Source: Vombatus ursinus
Lineage: Eukaryota; Chordata; Mammalia; Diprotodontia; Vombatidae
Length of the DNA: 64,000 nucleotides
Direction: 5' to 3'
NCBI RefSeq assembly: GCF_900497805.2
Contig: NW_020954630.1
Span: 10,114,449 to 10,178,448, forward strand
In this document: positions 33,985 through 46,070 of the stretch, in pieces
Position numbering within the stretch: position 1 is the stretch's first letter
How the letters are laid out: every line of letters starts with the position of its first letter
Position numbers and translations under genes: made by a program
Notes under the pieces: model-generated
What the model was told of the DNA's origin: nothing
Database searches by the model: none
Seen by the model: only the letters and a program-made list of their open reading frames with translations

Positions 33985-34280
33985 ATAAGAGGCCCAGACT
34001 ATTGAGTAAGGAAGGAGAACTATCATCTCTCTCATTCTGAACACAAAACTTCTGTTGATGCAGCTTAAGACTGCATTCACTTTTTGGTAGTCATATCTCA
34101 CCACTGAGTCCTATCGACTAGGACATCCATTAAAAGTGTATTCCTTCAAGTTAAATTTCTTAAAGTTAAGTATTATGTGCTAAAGAAGGGCAATAGATAG
34201 TAAATTCCTAAAGCACAAGACCATATGTCTTTAACTGAGTTTGCACAATATTCAGCAGAGAATCATGGGTAAGCAAGAGA
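33985..34280 (-). repeat. L3/CR1-type copy, homologous to 31585-32320 without the L1
   Basis: 'gaacacaaaacttctgttga', 'tgcagcttaagactgcattc', 'ggtagtcatatctcaccact' and 'agaatcatgggtaagcaaga' match the other copy across the L1 site and beyond the L3/CR1 part. By eye the similarity is about 80-85%. Confidence 0.75.
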
Positions 34281-34616
34281 TCAGAATGTATAAAGGAAAG
34301 AGAAGTAGTTGATCCCACCAGGAAGAAATGAAACAAGGCAAAATGAGTCAGTATCATCTGCTCTTTTTTTTTTCACAATCTACAAGGTCATGTCCAAACA
34401 GAAAAGACTCTGTGACCAAATAGCTATACAAATATAGTGTGCTTTCATCAACAAGGCTTCTGTAGCCTGGTTTAATAACATGTACAAGAAATCTGCTCGT
34501 AAGCAGAATTCCATTCTTAACAGCAAAAGGCACCAGACCAAAAGATATTAGGATATGATCCTTTCAAAAAATGTTGCTTCACTTAACAGATTCAGGGAAT
34601 GTCAAGGAAGTACATT
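34281..34616. other. Unassigned sequence
   Basis: Nothing recognised. Confidence 0.45.
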
Positions 34617-34630
34617 AGAAGCAATCTGCA

Positions 34631-34777
34631 GGGGCAGGTAGGTGGCACAGTGGATAGAGCACCGGCCCTGGAGTCAGGAGGACCTGAGTTCAAATCCGGC
34701 CTCAGACACATAACACTTACTAGTTGTGTGACCCTGGGCAAGTCACTTAACCCCATTGCCTAGCCAAAAAAATAAAA
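34631..34777 (+). mobile_element. Young full-length tRNA-type SINE with target duplication
   Basis: Full head 'gggcaggtaggtggcacagt', 'gagcaccggccctggagtca', box B region 'gagttcaaatccggcctc', 'gtgtgaccctgggcaagtca', then directly an A-rich tail. Flanked by agaagcaatc(t/a)gca at 34617-34630 and 34778-34791 (one mismatch). It is the best preserved short SINE here; the type is known from Australian marsupials. Confidence 0.92.
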
Positions 34778-35164
34778 AGAAGCAATCAGCAAAGGGGAAA
34801 ATGGCATCTCAGCATAAGGGTCAGGATAAGTTGGAATTCATTCATTCATTTCAGGCCTTACTACAATGCCTGTAGTATATATTAGATGCATAACAAATGC
34901 CTGTTGATTTTGTTAATTTGGAGTTTTCTATAGTTCAGAAACCAGTGGGGTTATATGTTAGCAGCAGGGAATGGGACTGGAGAAGGCATTTTGTTAAGCA
35001 AATGAACTTTGTAAACAATGGCTATATTGACCTATTTAAAAGCAAGATTTCATAGGCATTATTGTATTTAAACAAAAGATGCATAAATACCTATTAAGGT
35101 ATTTGACAAAAGTCTTACATATGTACACACACATGCACAAATGTACATATATAAATATATCTTT

Positions 35165-35295
35165 CTATATCTAGGTAGTATACTGAATAGATCATTGGGT
35201 CTTGGGTTAGAAATACCTGAGTTCAAATCCAGCCACATTACAAGTGTTATGCAAATAGTGGTTATAGTTATTACTATTAGCTTGCTCCTTCCTTT
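35165..35295 (+). repeat. MIR-type SINE, 5' part
   Basis: 'taggtagtatactgaataga' and 'acctgagttcaaatccagcc' followed by a shortened end. Confidence 0.65.
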
Positions 35296-36544
35296 ATCTT
35301 GTCAGCACATCATTGTAGGTACATATATATTTATTTTAAATTACATTTATTCTTAAAATATCCTATAACCAAACTTCTCAGTAGGCCAAAGTGACCTTTA
35401 TTATTTGAGGCAAAGCAATATGATTTTAATCTACTGTTCTAATAATGTCTTTAACAGAAACTAAACAGGCATGCTTTTTTTCCAATGCCACCTTATCATA
35501 CATATGTGAGTAAAGGTCAGAATGAGTATCAGATCCAAGGAACACTTGACTAGAATGATCTATTGCAACATAGTGAGGATTAAAGGGATGAAAACAAACA
35601 AGTAGCCAAACTCCTCTGCATCAATAACATTTATTGCCACCCTTGTGATTGCGGATGTGCATAAATGATCCAAGAACACTAAAAAACAAGTAGTCAGATA
35701 AATTCAATCCAGAGATCAAACAAATTGCAGGATTCCCATATTGTTTGGACAACAATGGTCTGCAATATGAGTCTGTCACTAGAAAGTTGCTCAGGTTGGC
35801 TATCTACTGTCAAAATGTGTTGCTATTTCATACTTTGGGCTCTCAGAGTGATTCACAGGTGAAAGCTCTACAGTGAAGCAGAATACTCACGTAAATTCTC
35901 TTCAACTTCAGTGACCATGAAGAAGAGACAATTGACTACTAGTGTAACAGCTGAAGAATTAATAGCTGGTAAACCCATGAGATATATTTTTTAAAATGCT
36001 GCCTAAAAGGTATGCTTCCAAAGAAGATTTCTGTGGTTGATTTAGTACCATAGAATATCAAAACTGAAGGAGAACTCAGAATTCATAATTTTGGAATTAT
36101 GAAGCCCTTCTATAACAACAGACCTCCATTTGAAGGCCTGCAGTGATGAAGAACTCAGTAATACTTTAGGTTGACTACTTCATTTTTAGATGCTATTTTT
36201 GAAAGCAAGTTCTTTCCTTTATAATGAGTAAAAACTGCTGCCCTGTGTTGTTCACCCATAGGTCTTAGTTTTATCCTCCAGAACAAAGTAAAGCATAATT
36301 TTTCATGCAGAAGAAGCTACAGGGACCAATTATTGCCATTTTTAAATCTATGGCACTTATTTATCATTACTATAAAGCCTATATTTGTAGATGATACTGG
36401 GAATTTTGTTGTCACAACTAATGATTTAATTCTCATGATTTAATAAACAAAGATTGCCATAAACATTCAAGATGGCTAACATAAGACTTAAAAAACAAAA
36501 TTTGGGGTGAGGAAAATGAGAAAGTCAATTCATTGAAACAAAGT
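35296..36544. other. Unassigned, repeat-poor sequence
   Basis: No gene or named repeat. Around 36435-36480 'gatttaataaacaaagattg' and 'caagatggc' give forkhead- and YY1-like words, which are too weak alone to call. Confidence 0.45.
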
Positions 36545-36805
36545 AAGTGTCAGTATGGTATCGAAAGAGTACTGGATTTAGTGTTAGTCAAGTTAGTTAA
36601 TTAAACTCAATTCTGACACTTGCATTGCATTACTCTAAGCAAGTGACTTAACCAATCTGTTTATCCATTTATTCATTTGTAAAATGGGGATAATACTGTC
36701 TATAGTACCTTCTAGGGTTATTATGAATATCTAATGAGAGAATGTATTTGAAACCCTTTAAAAAATTTAAAGCTCTACAAACATTCCAACTATTATTTCT
36801 AGTAT
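36545..36805 (+). repeat. MIR-type SINE
   Basis: 'gtatggtatcgaaagagtac', 'gcaagtgacttaaccaatct', 'catttgtaaaatggggataa' and 'gttattatgaatatctaatg'. Confidence 0.8.
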
Positions 36806-36864
36806 TAATATTGTGAAAGTCATTAAAAATATGGACATATCAAGTTTAATAATTGGAGTAGTTT

Positions 36865-37108
36865 ACTGGGGACAGCTAGGTGGCACAAATCACTGGACTT
36901 GGAGTTAGAAATATCTGTGTTTGGATCCTGTCTCAGACACTCACTAGATATATGACCTTGAGCAAGGACTCAATCTCTGTGAGCCCCAGTTTCCTTATCT
37001 ATGAAATGAGAATAATAATAATAATAGCATCTACCTCCCAGGACTGTTGTCAGGATCAAATGAGAGAACCTTGAAGTGCTGTATAAATGCTAGCTTTCAT
37101 TGCTTTTT
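36865..37108 (+). repeat. MIR-type SINE with marsupial head
   Basis: 'ggacagctaggtggcacaaa', 'cagacactcactagatatat', 'ctacctcccaggactgttgt' and 'gctgtataaatgctagc'. The overlapping 64-codon frame is a SINE artefact. Confidence 0.87.
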
Positions 37109-37324
37109 TTAAGCAACTAAATACTGTACTTCAAAATTTGATGAAAGTGAAAAACACAAATTCTTGCAAAATTCCAAATTACAGGTTTGCTCCAAACCAG
37201 ACTGTGAGGTTGTAGGATATATGGTCTATATATGGGAAAAGAGAGTTAAGAAAAGGTAGTCTTAATGATATATTTAACACTGATTGTTTGAGCTCTAAGT
37301 TTCCTTAACATTCATTTACTTTCA

Positions 37325-37420
37325 TACTTCATTTTACAGAGAAGATAATTCAAGCCACAGGAGATTAAACAACTTGATCAATAGGATACAACTAGTTAAG
37401 GAAAGATTTGGGGATCTGAA
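37325..37420 (-). repeat. MIR-type SINE fragment, antisense
   Basis: 'cttcattttacagagaagat', 'ggagattaaacaacttgatc' and 'aactagttaag': decayed antisense CORE. Confidence 0.5.
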
Positions 37421-39024
37421 TTATTATGGGTTTCAAAATTTTGTAGAAATATCCATTTAAAGTGATGTTCTAGTAAAAAAAAATTGACCACCCCCTCAAA
37501 GAATATTCTATCATGATTTGACCTATAAATTAGATCATGAATGAACATGTGTATATTGTCTCCAAGTCCAACAAAATATATTAATTCATAATTTGGGGGG
37601 ATGGTTTTATTGTTAAGTGCATATGAAATTTCACCTCCTAGTCCTCAAAAATATTTAAAAGGTCATTCCCAATATATACTCAGGGAAAACTTCAGGAGAG
37701 ATTTCAAAGTTGATTACTTTGCACAGGTGCCATTAATTTTAAAGTGTCACCACAAGGCAAGGAACAAGTCCATTCACAGGCAATTTTATTCAATACAGTT
37801 TCTTGTGGCCTATATTTCTAGAGTCTCTTCTGCCATTAGTCCATTAATAAAAGACATCTCAATTTAACACCAACAATACAAATGTCCATGCATACTAGCT
37901 TGAGGCTATGAAGTCCCAGTCCACTAAACCAAGCACAAATTTTCCTATATGATTTGAATTTTTAAAAAGTACGAGGTTAATTTTACAGTGTTTGCCTGAA
38001 AATGATAATCACATATACATGCATATGCATATGTGTGCAGGCACATGTGGGCACATACACCCACATGCACCAACTCACAGTCTACCTCCTATTAAATTCA
38101 AACTCAACTTTGAAAACATATTTAAAAAGTTTCCATTCGAGCTGTCTGTTAAGATAATTCAATACCCCTGCAGGTCTAAGAATATTGACATCTAGAACAG
38201 TATAATTATACTGGCTGGGGCTGTTATGGGAAAGTTCTTTCAAACTCACCTGTGTTCCTTCTTCCCCACTTCCCTCAAGCAGTTGTTTAACAGGAAAAAT
38301 ACTACCTGTGGCTGGGAGCTGTTCAGTGCTGAAGCTTATTCAGAGAAACCATGGGCAGGATTATCATCAAATGCTCATATAAAATGCATTGAATGAGATG
38401 TGTAAAACACTCTTGGACAGCCATTTTCCTGAATCCTTTATTTATCTTGAACCATGCTATCATATTTGCTACTTGGCTTCTGTCATTGCCTCTCTGCTAG
38501 TCATTTCTTCTGAGAAGCATTCCAGTCATGACTCCTGCCTCTGACCCTTGTTTGCTTAATATCTAATGCTACTTACTCATAACATGTTTTTTCTTGGAAT
38601 GATCCACTCTTGCTTCTCTATTACCTTACTAAATGATACATTCTGGCTTCATATTGCCCCATCTGGACCAGATTAGGCTGCCAACACCAGAGCCATTCTA
38701 TAGATGGTCCCTACCGTAGACCCTTACCAAGTTTTCCACAGCTTGACCACTTAGGTGGGGAAATGTGAAGACAACACAGTCCAAACCTGACAGAAATCAG
38801 AGAATTCTTCAGGAAAAGTTTTCAGAGGTAAGGTTTAGCTAACAGGTAAATTTGGGGGATTTGATGACAAAGCTGGAACAAGAAGGAAGGAAAAAATGCT
38901 TTCTAACATTGGTTTTGTACTAAATTGAATGGAAAGGAAGTAGAGGTGGAGAAGCAATATTACAAAGGCATTATTTGTAGTTCAGTTACTCTTACAATAT
39001 GAATCCAGCTGTAGATTGAAATAA
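37421..39024. other. Unassigned sequence
   Basis: A short CA/TG-rich low-complexity stretch at about 38015-38075. An 88-codon plus frame (37601-37867) is unconvincing. Nothing else recognised. Confidence 0.45.
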
Positions 39025-39480
39025 TGGTTAAAACTGGAAAGGTACTTAGAGATCTTTTAGCTCAATCTGCTCATTTTGTTATGTTTGATAATAATAATAA
39101 TAATAATAATGACTAATATTTACATATCCTTTTAAAGTATACAAACCACCTTATGGATATTATCTTGGTAAGTTTAACTTTGATATCCACTTAAAAAAAG
39201 ATCTGGCTATTTGTTCCAATATATGTACTGATCGTATAAGAAAAAAAAAATGACTCAGTCCACATGACAACCCTATGAGGTAGGCACTATTATCTTAATA
39301 TTACATATAGGCACTGAGGCTTACAGAACTTAAGGGACTTGCTCCATGTCACACAGACTTATCTGTCTGTGTCTGTCTAACCCCAAGCCCAGCATTCTAT
39401 CTATTGTGCCACTTAACTGTCTCATTTTATAGTAAAGGGAATTGAGATCCAGGGAGACTCACCTAAAGTCACCGAGGTAG
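39025..39480 (-). repeat. Antisense MIR-type SINE(s), interrupted
   Basis: 'aaactggaaaggtacttaga' (39028) resembles the antisense MIR3/L3 fragment at 20775. Then (ATA)n at about 39090-39110, 'cctatgaggtaggcactatt', 'cactgaggcttacagaactt', 'ctatctattgtgccacttaa' and a second 'gaattgagatccagggagac'. About 75 bp at 39180-39255 interrupts the order. Confidence 0.68.
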
Positions 39481-40857
39481 TTACTTCCTTCTCAGTCTCA
39501 TGTTTTTCCCCACCCCACTCACCACAGTATCTGCTACCTAGGAAGTAACTTTAGGGAGCTTGACATCCTTTTTTTTGAGTTATCTGCTTCACAGCCCAGA
39601 TATTTATTTTAGGTTGTCTATTTTCCCCAATGAGAATGGGCAGCATAAATGAAGAATTTCTTCCAAAGCTTCATGGAAAAATGCCAGGAGGCTGTGCTGA
39701 ACAAAGCAGCAGATTTCTCCAAATTCACACAGTGGTCTGGTGGTGGCAAAATGAATGGCCTAGTTATGTGAGTGATGTGTTAAGTAAGCTGCCTCCACTT
39801 TCTGGGCCTTTGGGCTCAGAGGGTATTTCTTTCCTGCTCTCCTGATCAGACCAGCGCCATGGAAGTCTAATGATACTGTTTTTGTTTTCTTTTTTTTTTT
39901 GTCTTGGTTCTGCTTGATAAAAAAGGTCACATGAATGAATCTTAATTCCTTTCCTTGGTCAGGAGAGAGTAGAATAAGGTAAAATCAATGATTATTCACC
40001 CATTGTCCTTTCCAAGTGAGGATTAATGCCACAGCCTGTACAATATTGCAGTTGACAAAATATCAACTTCAATATGGAAAGGATAACCACATTGAAAACT
40101 TCTCTCTAGTTAGGTTGTGTCTCTGATTCTGACAAGAGAAGATATAGAAGCAGCCCCAGCCCTATTCATAGACAGACTAGGCAGCCACCTTTGAAGTGCA
40201 ACCTGAGATGCACCACTAAGTTCCTTCCCACTGCAAAATATTTCTTTCAACCTCCCAGGAGATGTCCTCTCTTCCTACTCTGTGGGAAACTCCTGCCACT
40301 GGAGTGATTTCTTTGATTGAGAGAACAAACGGTCAGAGCATGAACAAAATGCACATTCCAGAAGGCCACTAATAAAATGCACTGCTGTTACCTCATAGGG
40401 GAGGAAAAGGGAGCATGCTAGAATCCTTCTATTAATATGTTAGTATGAACATAGCTAGCTTCTAGTATGCAAAGCTTAGCAAACGACCCTAGAAAAACAC
40501 AACAAAGTTTGAGGGAAAAGGAGAGCTGCAAAGGTTGAAAATAAGGGGGAATCTCAGAGAGATCATATTCAATTAGGCTGCTGAAGTTGGGGCCCTGTGG
40601 TAACTGGAGGACAGAGCAAGACAACCAGCTGTTTTGGGGAGAAGGAGATTGAGGGAGAAATTGAATATCAAGCCAATATTCAACTACTCCACAATTTTAC
40701 TCTGGGCTAGTACAGAATTAAAGCAGGATCACAGATACATGCAATGTCCTTTCTTTTACTTGATTCATAGAAACAAAATATCTTTCTAATTCTGTTCGTG
40801 GTGGCATTTAACAATGCACTTGAAAGGGTTCATTTTTCAGAATGTTTTACCAGAAGA
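39481..40857. other. Unassigned sequence
   Basis: A 71-codon plus frame (39630-39845) and a 68-codon minus frame (40418-40624) have no recognisable domain. No named repeat. Confidence 0.45.
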
Positions 40858-40948
40858 AAAGTTCCTTGAGGACAGGGACCATGTCCTTTTAAGTCTTTCT
40901 ATTCATAGTAGGCACTTAAGAAATGTTTATTGTATTATATTGTATTGA
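40858..40948 (+). repeat. L2 3' end
   Basis: 'aaagttccttgaggacaggg', 'accatgtccttttaagtctt', and 'gtaggcacttaagaaatgtt' in order. Confidence 0.75.
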
Positions 40949-41702
40949 AAGACATTTTTAAATGGCAAGAGAAAGAGTGGTGATGCTTTCCCAAGTGCCT
41001 TGTAAAAGACTCTCTTCTAGAGATATTCCATGTACAAGGGAAAAATTCAAAAGCTAATATGCTTTTGAGAAAGAGAACCATTTATTTGAAATGCTGATCA
41101 TGGTGGTTGTATTGAAGTGCCTGACACCCCCATTTCCAACTGGTGGGGGAAACCTTTTTGATTAGTGTAATGTCGATGGTTTCTAAATGAATGAATGATA
41201 AATGAATACTTTACATTGAATTGAGAATTAAAAGCTCTTTAAACCACTCATTTTTTGGAATAATAAAGTCACAATCCACAAGGACCTCCAAAAAGTAATA
41301 AATTGTGGATTTAATTTCAGATAAAATAACTTTGGCTGTATTAAAAATCTGAGAAATCACACGCACAAATGGAAATTGCCTTAGAGTATTAGAAGTAGCC
41401 AAGTCTTTAAAAAAAAGGAATTAGTTGATCCTTTGGTTTTTCCAAATATTTCCAAGGAAGAAAAGAGAAATTAACTTGAAAGAAAGTTTTCTAGACAATA
41501 TAAAACTCTAGCAGTCCAGCTAACCTGTTGAACTTATATTTCTTGATCTATGACGGGGCTAAAATATATGATTTTTGTATTTCCATCTAGCTCAAAAAAT
41601 TTTCAGTTTCCAGAATTACATAACAATGCTCCCTCATTTTATTTCCACCACTCCTTGTGGACTGTTGAGTATTTTGATATTAAATTTGGGAAAATGATGT
41701 TA
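40949..41702. other. Unassigned AT-rich sequence
   Basis: Nothing recognised. Confidence 0.45.
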
Positions 41703-42128
41703 AATGGAAGCAATAGGATGAAAAAAAATGCTGAATTTGGAGTCAGGGGACCTTAGTTCAAATCTTCCCTCTACTACCTGTTGCTATCTATTTGACCTTG
41801 AATATTTCATTTACTCTATGGAAACCTCAGTTTTCTCTCAAGTAAAATGGAAGTACTGGATTAGATCAGTGGAGTCAAAAGCAAATGGAAATGGGGGCAC
41901 TAAATAGAATATAAGAATCCTTATGGGCCACAAACTGACTTACAAAACCACATATTATTACAATCTATGTTGTATTGTACTTTTAAAAAACTATTAAATA
42001 TTTTCCAATTATATTTCAGTTTGTTTCCAGAGCACTTGGGCAGTATTACTGTCCATAGGCTGTGTGTTTGAAACCTCTGGATTAGATGACTTCCAAGCTT
42101 CTTTCCAACTCTCCATCTATGCTCTTAT
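41703..42128 (+). repeat. MIR3-type SINE split by a hAT MITE
   Basis: Left part 41703-41866 ('gaatttggagtcaggggacc', 'ctcaagtaaaatggaagtac'); right part from 42080 ('gattagatgacttccaagct', 'ccaactctccatctatgctc'). Removing the insert and one copy of gattagat restores a continuous MIR3. Confidence 0.85.
41867..42079. mobile_element. hAT-type MITE (Charlie-like) with exact 8-bp target duplication
   Basis: Flanked by gattagat at 41859-41866 and 42080-42087. The ends 'cagtggagtcaaaagc' and 'gtttgaaacctctg' are imperfect inverted repeats of CAGnGGTGTCAAAC type, typical of hAT elements. At 213 bp, with no coding capacity, it depended on a transposase supplied elsewhere. Confidence 0.9.
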
Positions 42129-42129
42129 G

Positions 42130-42312
42130 CTCTAATAATCTCACATTTATATAGTACTTTAAGGTTTACAAAGCACACTCCTCATAAACCACTTGTGAGA
42201 TAGATATATGAATATTATTATATTCCTATTTCACAGATTAGGAATATGAAACTCAGAAAGAGAAAGTAAGTTGTTCATGGATACACAGTTAATAAATGTC
42301 AGTGAGGAATCT
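42130..42312 (-). repeat. MIR-type SINE, antisense
   Basis: 'catttatatagtactttaag', 'gtttacaaagcacactcctc', 'aggaatatgaaactcagaaa' and 'acacagttaataaatgtcag'. Confidence 0.8.
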
Positions 42313-42515
42313 TATAGTTTTCTGTTTCTATTTACTTTTCTCTGAAGTCTTCCTATTCATGATTTATTATAGCACAGTTATCCCATTCTATTCATGTACT
42401 CCAATTGGCTTACCATTCCCCAACAAAATGCCATCTAAGTAGTTTTCAGTTACAGAACTTGCCTCCATAAAAAAGGGTAGCCATGAATATTTTGGCTTAT
42501 ACGAGATCTCTATTT
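42313..42515 (-). repeat. L1 ORF2 relic, antisense
   Basis: 'tggcttaccattccccaaca' and 'ttatcccattctattcatgt' parallel the antisense L1 at 2180-2625. Heavily decayed. Confidence 0.55.
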
Positions 42516-42624
42516 ATGGTTCTGACCTCTAGTAAGACACTTTATAATACATCATGGAGACACAACTAAATAACATGCTTTATAAACAAAGAGAATAATT
42601 CTCACAGAGAAAGCTTTGAATGAT

Positions 42625-42885
42625 AAGCAAGGTAGTAATACATAGGACATAGGGTACTGGACTTAAAGTCAGGGAAAACTGGGTTCCAAACCTACCTCTA
42701 ATAATTACCAATTGGGTCCCATGGACAAGTTACATCAACCCCCTGAGTCTTAGTTTCTTCTCCCAAAAATATGGGAACAATAATGCCTCTAGTACCCATC
42801 TTACTGGGTTATTTCAAGGCTAAAAGAGAAAACACATACAACACTTGACACATATGCATTTCACTCATAACTGGCATTATAATTT
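42625..42885 (+). repeat. MIR-type SINE
   Basis: 'acatagggtactggacttaa', 'tcccatggacaagttacatc' and 'gtacccatcttactgggtta'. Confidence 0.78.
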
Positions 42886-43689
42886 TTTTCAAATGTTCCA
42901 TTAATCGAAACAACTCATATGTTGTCTTCAGAAAATAACTTTTCTGCTCTTTGCCCTCCCCCAAACAAACAAATAACAAAATGAATGGCTCACAAGAAAC
43001 TTAAGTTTGGAATGTAAATTTATACTTGAGAAACTGACAAAACAAGTTTGTATTTATGGCATCCTAAACAAATCTTCTGTGACACATTGAAGTAATTACC
43101 AATTCCTTAACAAGAAGCTTATTTGCCCTAACTGATTCCCTTAGCAGGTCACTAGTGCTGCCATCCAAGCAGAAAACATTTTTGCAAAAGGTTTTCCATC
43201 CATTTCCACACAAATCATTACAATCTCATTTTGTCCCCTCATAATTCCTCAAGCTTATAGTGAAAGACAGAATGCCACAGGTAAAAACTGAAATTAGAGT
43301 TTGAGCAAAAATATGCCACATTTCCCATGCAGAATTGTGTCCATATTATCCATTCATATTAGTAATCTCCATTCCTAACCATAACAGGTACATATTCATC
43401 TATATATTTATATGCATTTATGTATTTTTAAACTTTCTTTTGGAGTCAGGTGGAATTGGGTGTAAAAAAGTACTTTCACATAAACTGTGCCTAGGCATGT
43501 TCATGGTTCCTCTTATAAATATGGACCAAGATACCTCAGCCAATTATTTTTCAATAAATCATTCCCATGAAAATGGGAAAACAAATAGCTTTCAAATTCT
43601 TAGTTTCTTATTCCTAGATCAATACCATCAAAAAAGACAGATATGCACTATCTCATATATGCAAGTCAATGTACTGGTGAAACAACAAT
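42886..43689. other. Unassigned sequence
   Basis: Contains the longest plus frame free of low-complexity sequence (43335-43691, 118 codons). It has a hydrophobic YIFIYIFICIYVF stretch from a TATA-rich tract and no recognisable family; I do not call it a gene. Confidence 0.45.
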
Positions 43690-43912
43690 AACAATTATGG
43701 AGGAATATGGAGAATAATAATATGTAGAAAATGTTAAGGTTCTGAAAGTGTTTTACATCTATTATCTCATTTGATCCACAGAACAGGTAGATGCAATATA
43801 AACTAAGACTGAAAAAGATTGGGACTTGTCCAGGATTACACAGCTAGCAAGTGTTGAGGTGAAATTTGAATCTGGGTATTCCTGACTCAAGTTCATCAGA
43901 CTACCAACCATG
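43690..43912 (-). repeat. MIR-type SINE, antisense
   Basis: 'gtgttttacatctattatct', 'ccaggattacacagctagca' and 'gaatctgggtattcctgact'. Confidence 0.8.
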
Positions 43913-43914
43913 CC

Positions 43915-44010
43915 AAGAGATACATAACAAAGTCCTTGGCCTTGAGGAGCTTACAGTCAGTTGAGAAAATAGTCCATATCCATTTGAAAATAAATAACAA
44001 AACAAGTTAG
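43915..44010. repeat. LINE-tail repeat fragment
   Basis: 'ccttggccttgaggagctta' and 'cagtcagttgagaaaa' match the family. Confidence 0.5.
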
Positions 44011-45094
44011 CACATACTAATCTCCAAAACACACAGTATAGATAGCAACTTCAATAGGGCCTCAGAAGAAAGATCATTGGCTGGGCCAGTCAGCTGGGTC
44101 TCATATAAAGGAGAAGAGGTAGATGTTTTCAGGGAAGAGAGCAGGGCACTTAGGGCTACTCTAGGGGCTAGTCCGAGGATGTCAATTTTATGAGTGGTAG
44201 TCTTCAAGCTCGGGGATGCTATATTTTATATTTCTTACTACTGAGGAAAATTCTTTAATTGCATTTACTAAGGATTTTTCCGACTGAGTTTGCCTTTTCA
44301 TATTTTGCAATTGTAATGAGACAAGGAAGGTGTTGATAGAGTGCAAACTGTCTTTAAATTTAAAAGGTATAATTGTACAATCCACCTTTAATCAGTGTTA
44401 AAGTATCAACACAGAATCCTTTCCTTCCTTCTCTGCCTGCTTGATGATGTGTTAACTCTGTATGCTGATGTTTCCTTCGAGTGATCTTCACCAACTTTAG
44501 GGTCTTGCCTTGCATAATACGAACCACCAACTTGTCATTAATGAGTACATTTAATATTTATATGGAAGAAGGTCCATTGAGAGATGATATCCTATTCAAC
44601 CTTTCACTCTCACAAGATGATCTGTGTTTTCATACTTTCAGTGGATGATATGAAATATACTTGAGGCTCTTATGAATTTAACAGTATGATTGGTCAATCA
44701 TTCTCTCCAAGCAATGTAATTTCATTCTTACAATCAAAACTCTCCTTTAACATGAGAAAACAGATCACATAACAATTTAAAAGGGAATGTGGGGAGCTTG
44801 GAGAATTTATGAAAGAGAGTTTTTTAAAAGGTAGAAAAAGAAGCAACTTTCGAGAAATTGAGACTGTTGACCCCTAAAAGAAGGCTCTATAAATATGTAT
44901 TGGTTTGATGAACTCCATGACTCTGAAAAATCATGGGCTCCATCTCTACTTAGAACTGAAGAAGAGGAAGGAGATTGAAAACAGGAGAGGATGGATTTTT
45001 GTCATATATCAGCCAACTGAAGCATTTACCAGGGTGGGGGAGGGGGACAGGTGGATATTTTTGTACTCTTTACGACCTGGAAAGATGAGCATCA
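44011..45094. other. Unassigned sequence
   Basis: Nothing recognised; frames up to 89 codons (44905-45174) look like chance. Confidence 0.45.
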
Positions 45095-45298
45095 GAGTAT
45101 CAGAGACTTCAAGCTGGAAAGCACCTCAGAGGCCACATAGTCCAACATTCTCATTTCGAAGAAGCAGAAACTGAGGTCCAGGGAGATAAAATGATTTGTC
45201 TAGGGTCACTCGGATAGTAAGCATCACAAGCAGAATTTGAATACCAGTCCTCTGTACACCTGAGCCAGTGTTCATTGCATTAGGCCACACTGCCTTCC
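45095..45298 (-). repeat. Antisense MIR3/L3-type repeat
   Basis: 'cttcaagctggaaagcacct', 'cagaggccacatagtccaac', 'cagaaactgaggtccaggga' and 'tgtctagggtcactcgga'. A longer version of the pattern at 20775-20870. Confidence 0.7.
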
Positions 45299-45694
45299 CT
45301 AGCATAGTGCTTTTGGCACAAGGCCACTGGCACTTGTTTCTTTATAGATTTTCCATGGGAAAATTTCCTCAGTCTTTTTGAGACTAGATGGTTTTTAAAG
45401 TCTCCATACAATTCAGTGTGTCTATGAATCTTGAGTTCTGTCACTTGGATAAACAAGAAACAATTAATTCTGAAGAGCCGAAGATTCCAATCCAAGTCAT
45501 CCTTTCAGTGTAATCAAATCAAAGCAGCATTCCAAATATTGATTAGTTCCTAATCACATCCTCCTAAACACACTATAGATCCTGTTAAGTCATATCACAA
45601 ATTTAGTCATATGATACCCATTTAAGTAATTGCATAATGCCTAATAGCTGAGAAACTTAATAAATGCTTTTCTTCCATGGGAAAAGCAAAAGTA
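45299..45694. other. Unassigned sequence
   Basis: Nothing recognised. Confidence 0.45.
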
Positions 45695-46070
45695 AAAACA
45701 TCAAGAAGGAGCTGTGGTGCACTGAAAAGAATTCTAGAATTTGAATCAAAAAGCCTTGGTTTGAATCCTGTTTCTGTCATCTACTAGCTTGCTATTTCTC
45801 TGGACAAGTCACTTCTCCCTATTGTGTCCCAATTTCCTAATCTGCAATGGGATAAAAATATGGGACAGTAGAAAGAGTATCAGTTCTGGGTAAAAGGACT
45901 TGGGTTTAAATCCTAACTCTGACATTTTCTTTCTACAGGTATATGACTTTCACAAGTCACTTAAGCTCCCTGGGTCTCAGTTTCCTCATCTGTAATATAA
46001 TAGTAGTTAGACTAATCTACCTCACAAGGTTTTTTGGTGGAACAAAAATTATTTAAGTAATGCATAGCTA
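45695..46070 (+). repeat. Two tandem MIR-type SINEs
   Basis: First copy 45695-45848 ('gaattctagaatttgaatca', 'ggacaagtcacttctcccta'); second 45855-46070 ('gacagtagaaagagtatcag', 'gggtctcagtttcctcatct', 'ctacctcacaaggttttttg'). Confidence 0.78.

Noticed and set aside
34631-34710. tRNA-like A and B boxes
   Set aside because: They belong to the tRNA-derived head of a SINE, not to a tRNA gene; the same holds for all similar sites in the window.
43335-43691. 118-codon plus frame
   Set aside because: No recognisable domain; the hydrophobic part comes from a TATA-rich tract and there is no exon-like context.
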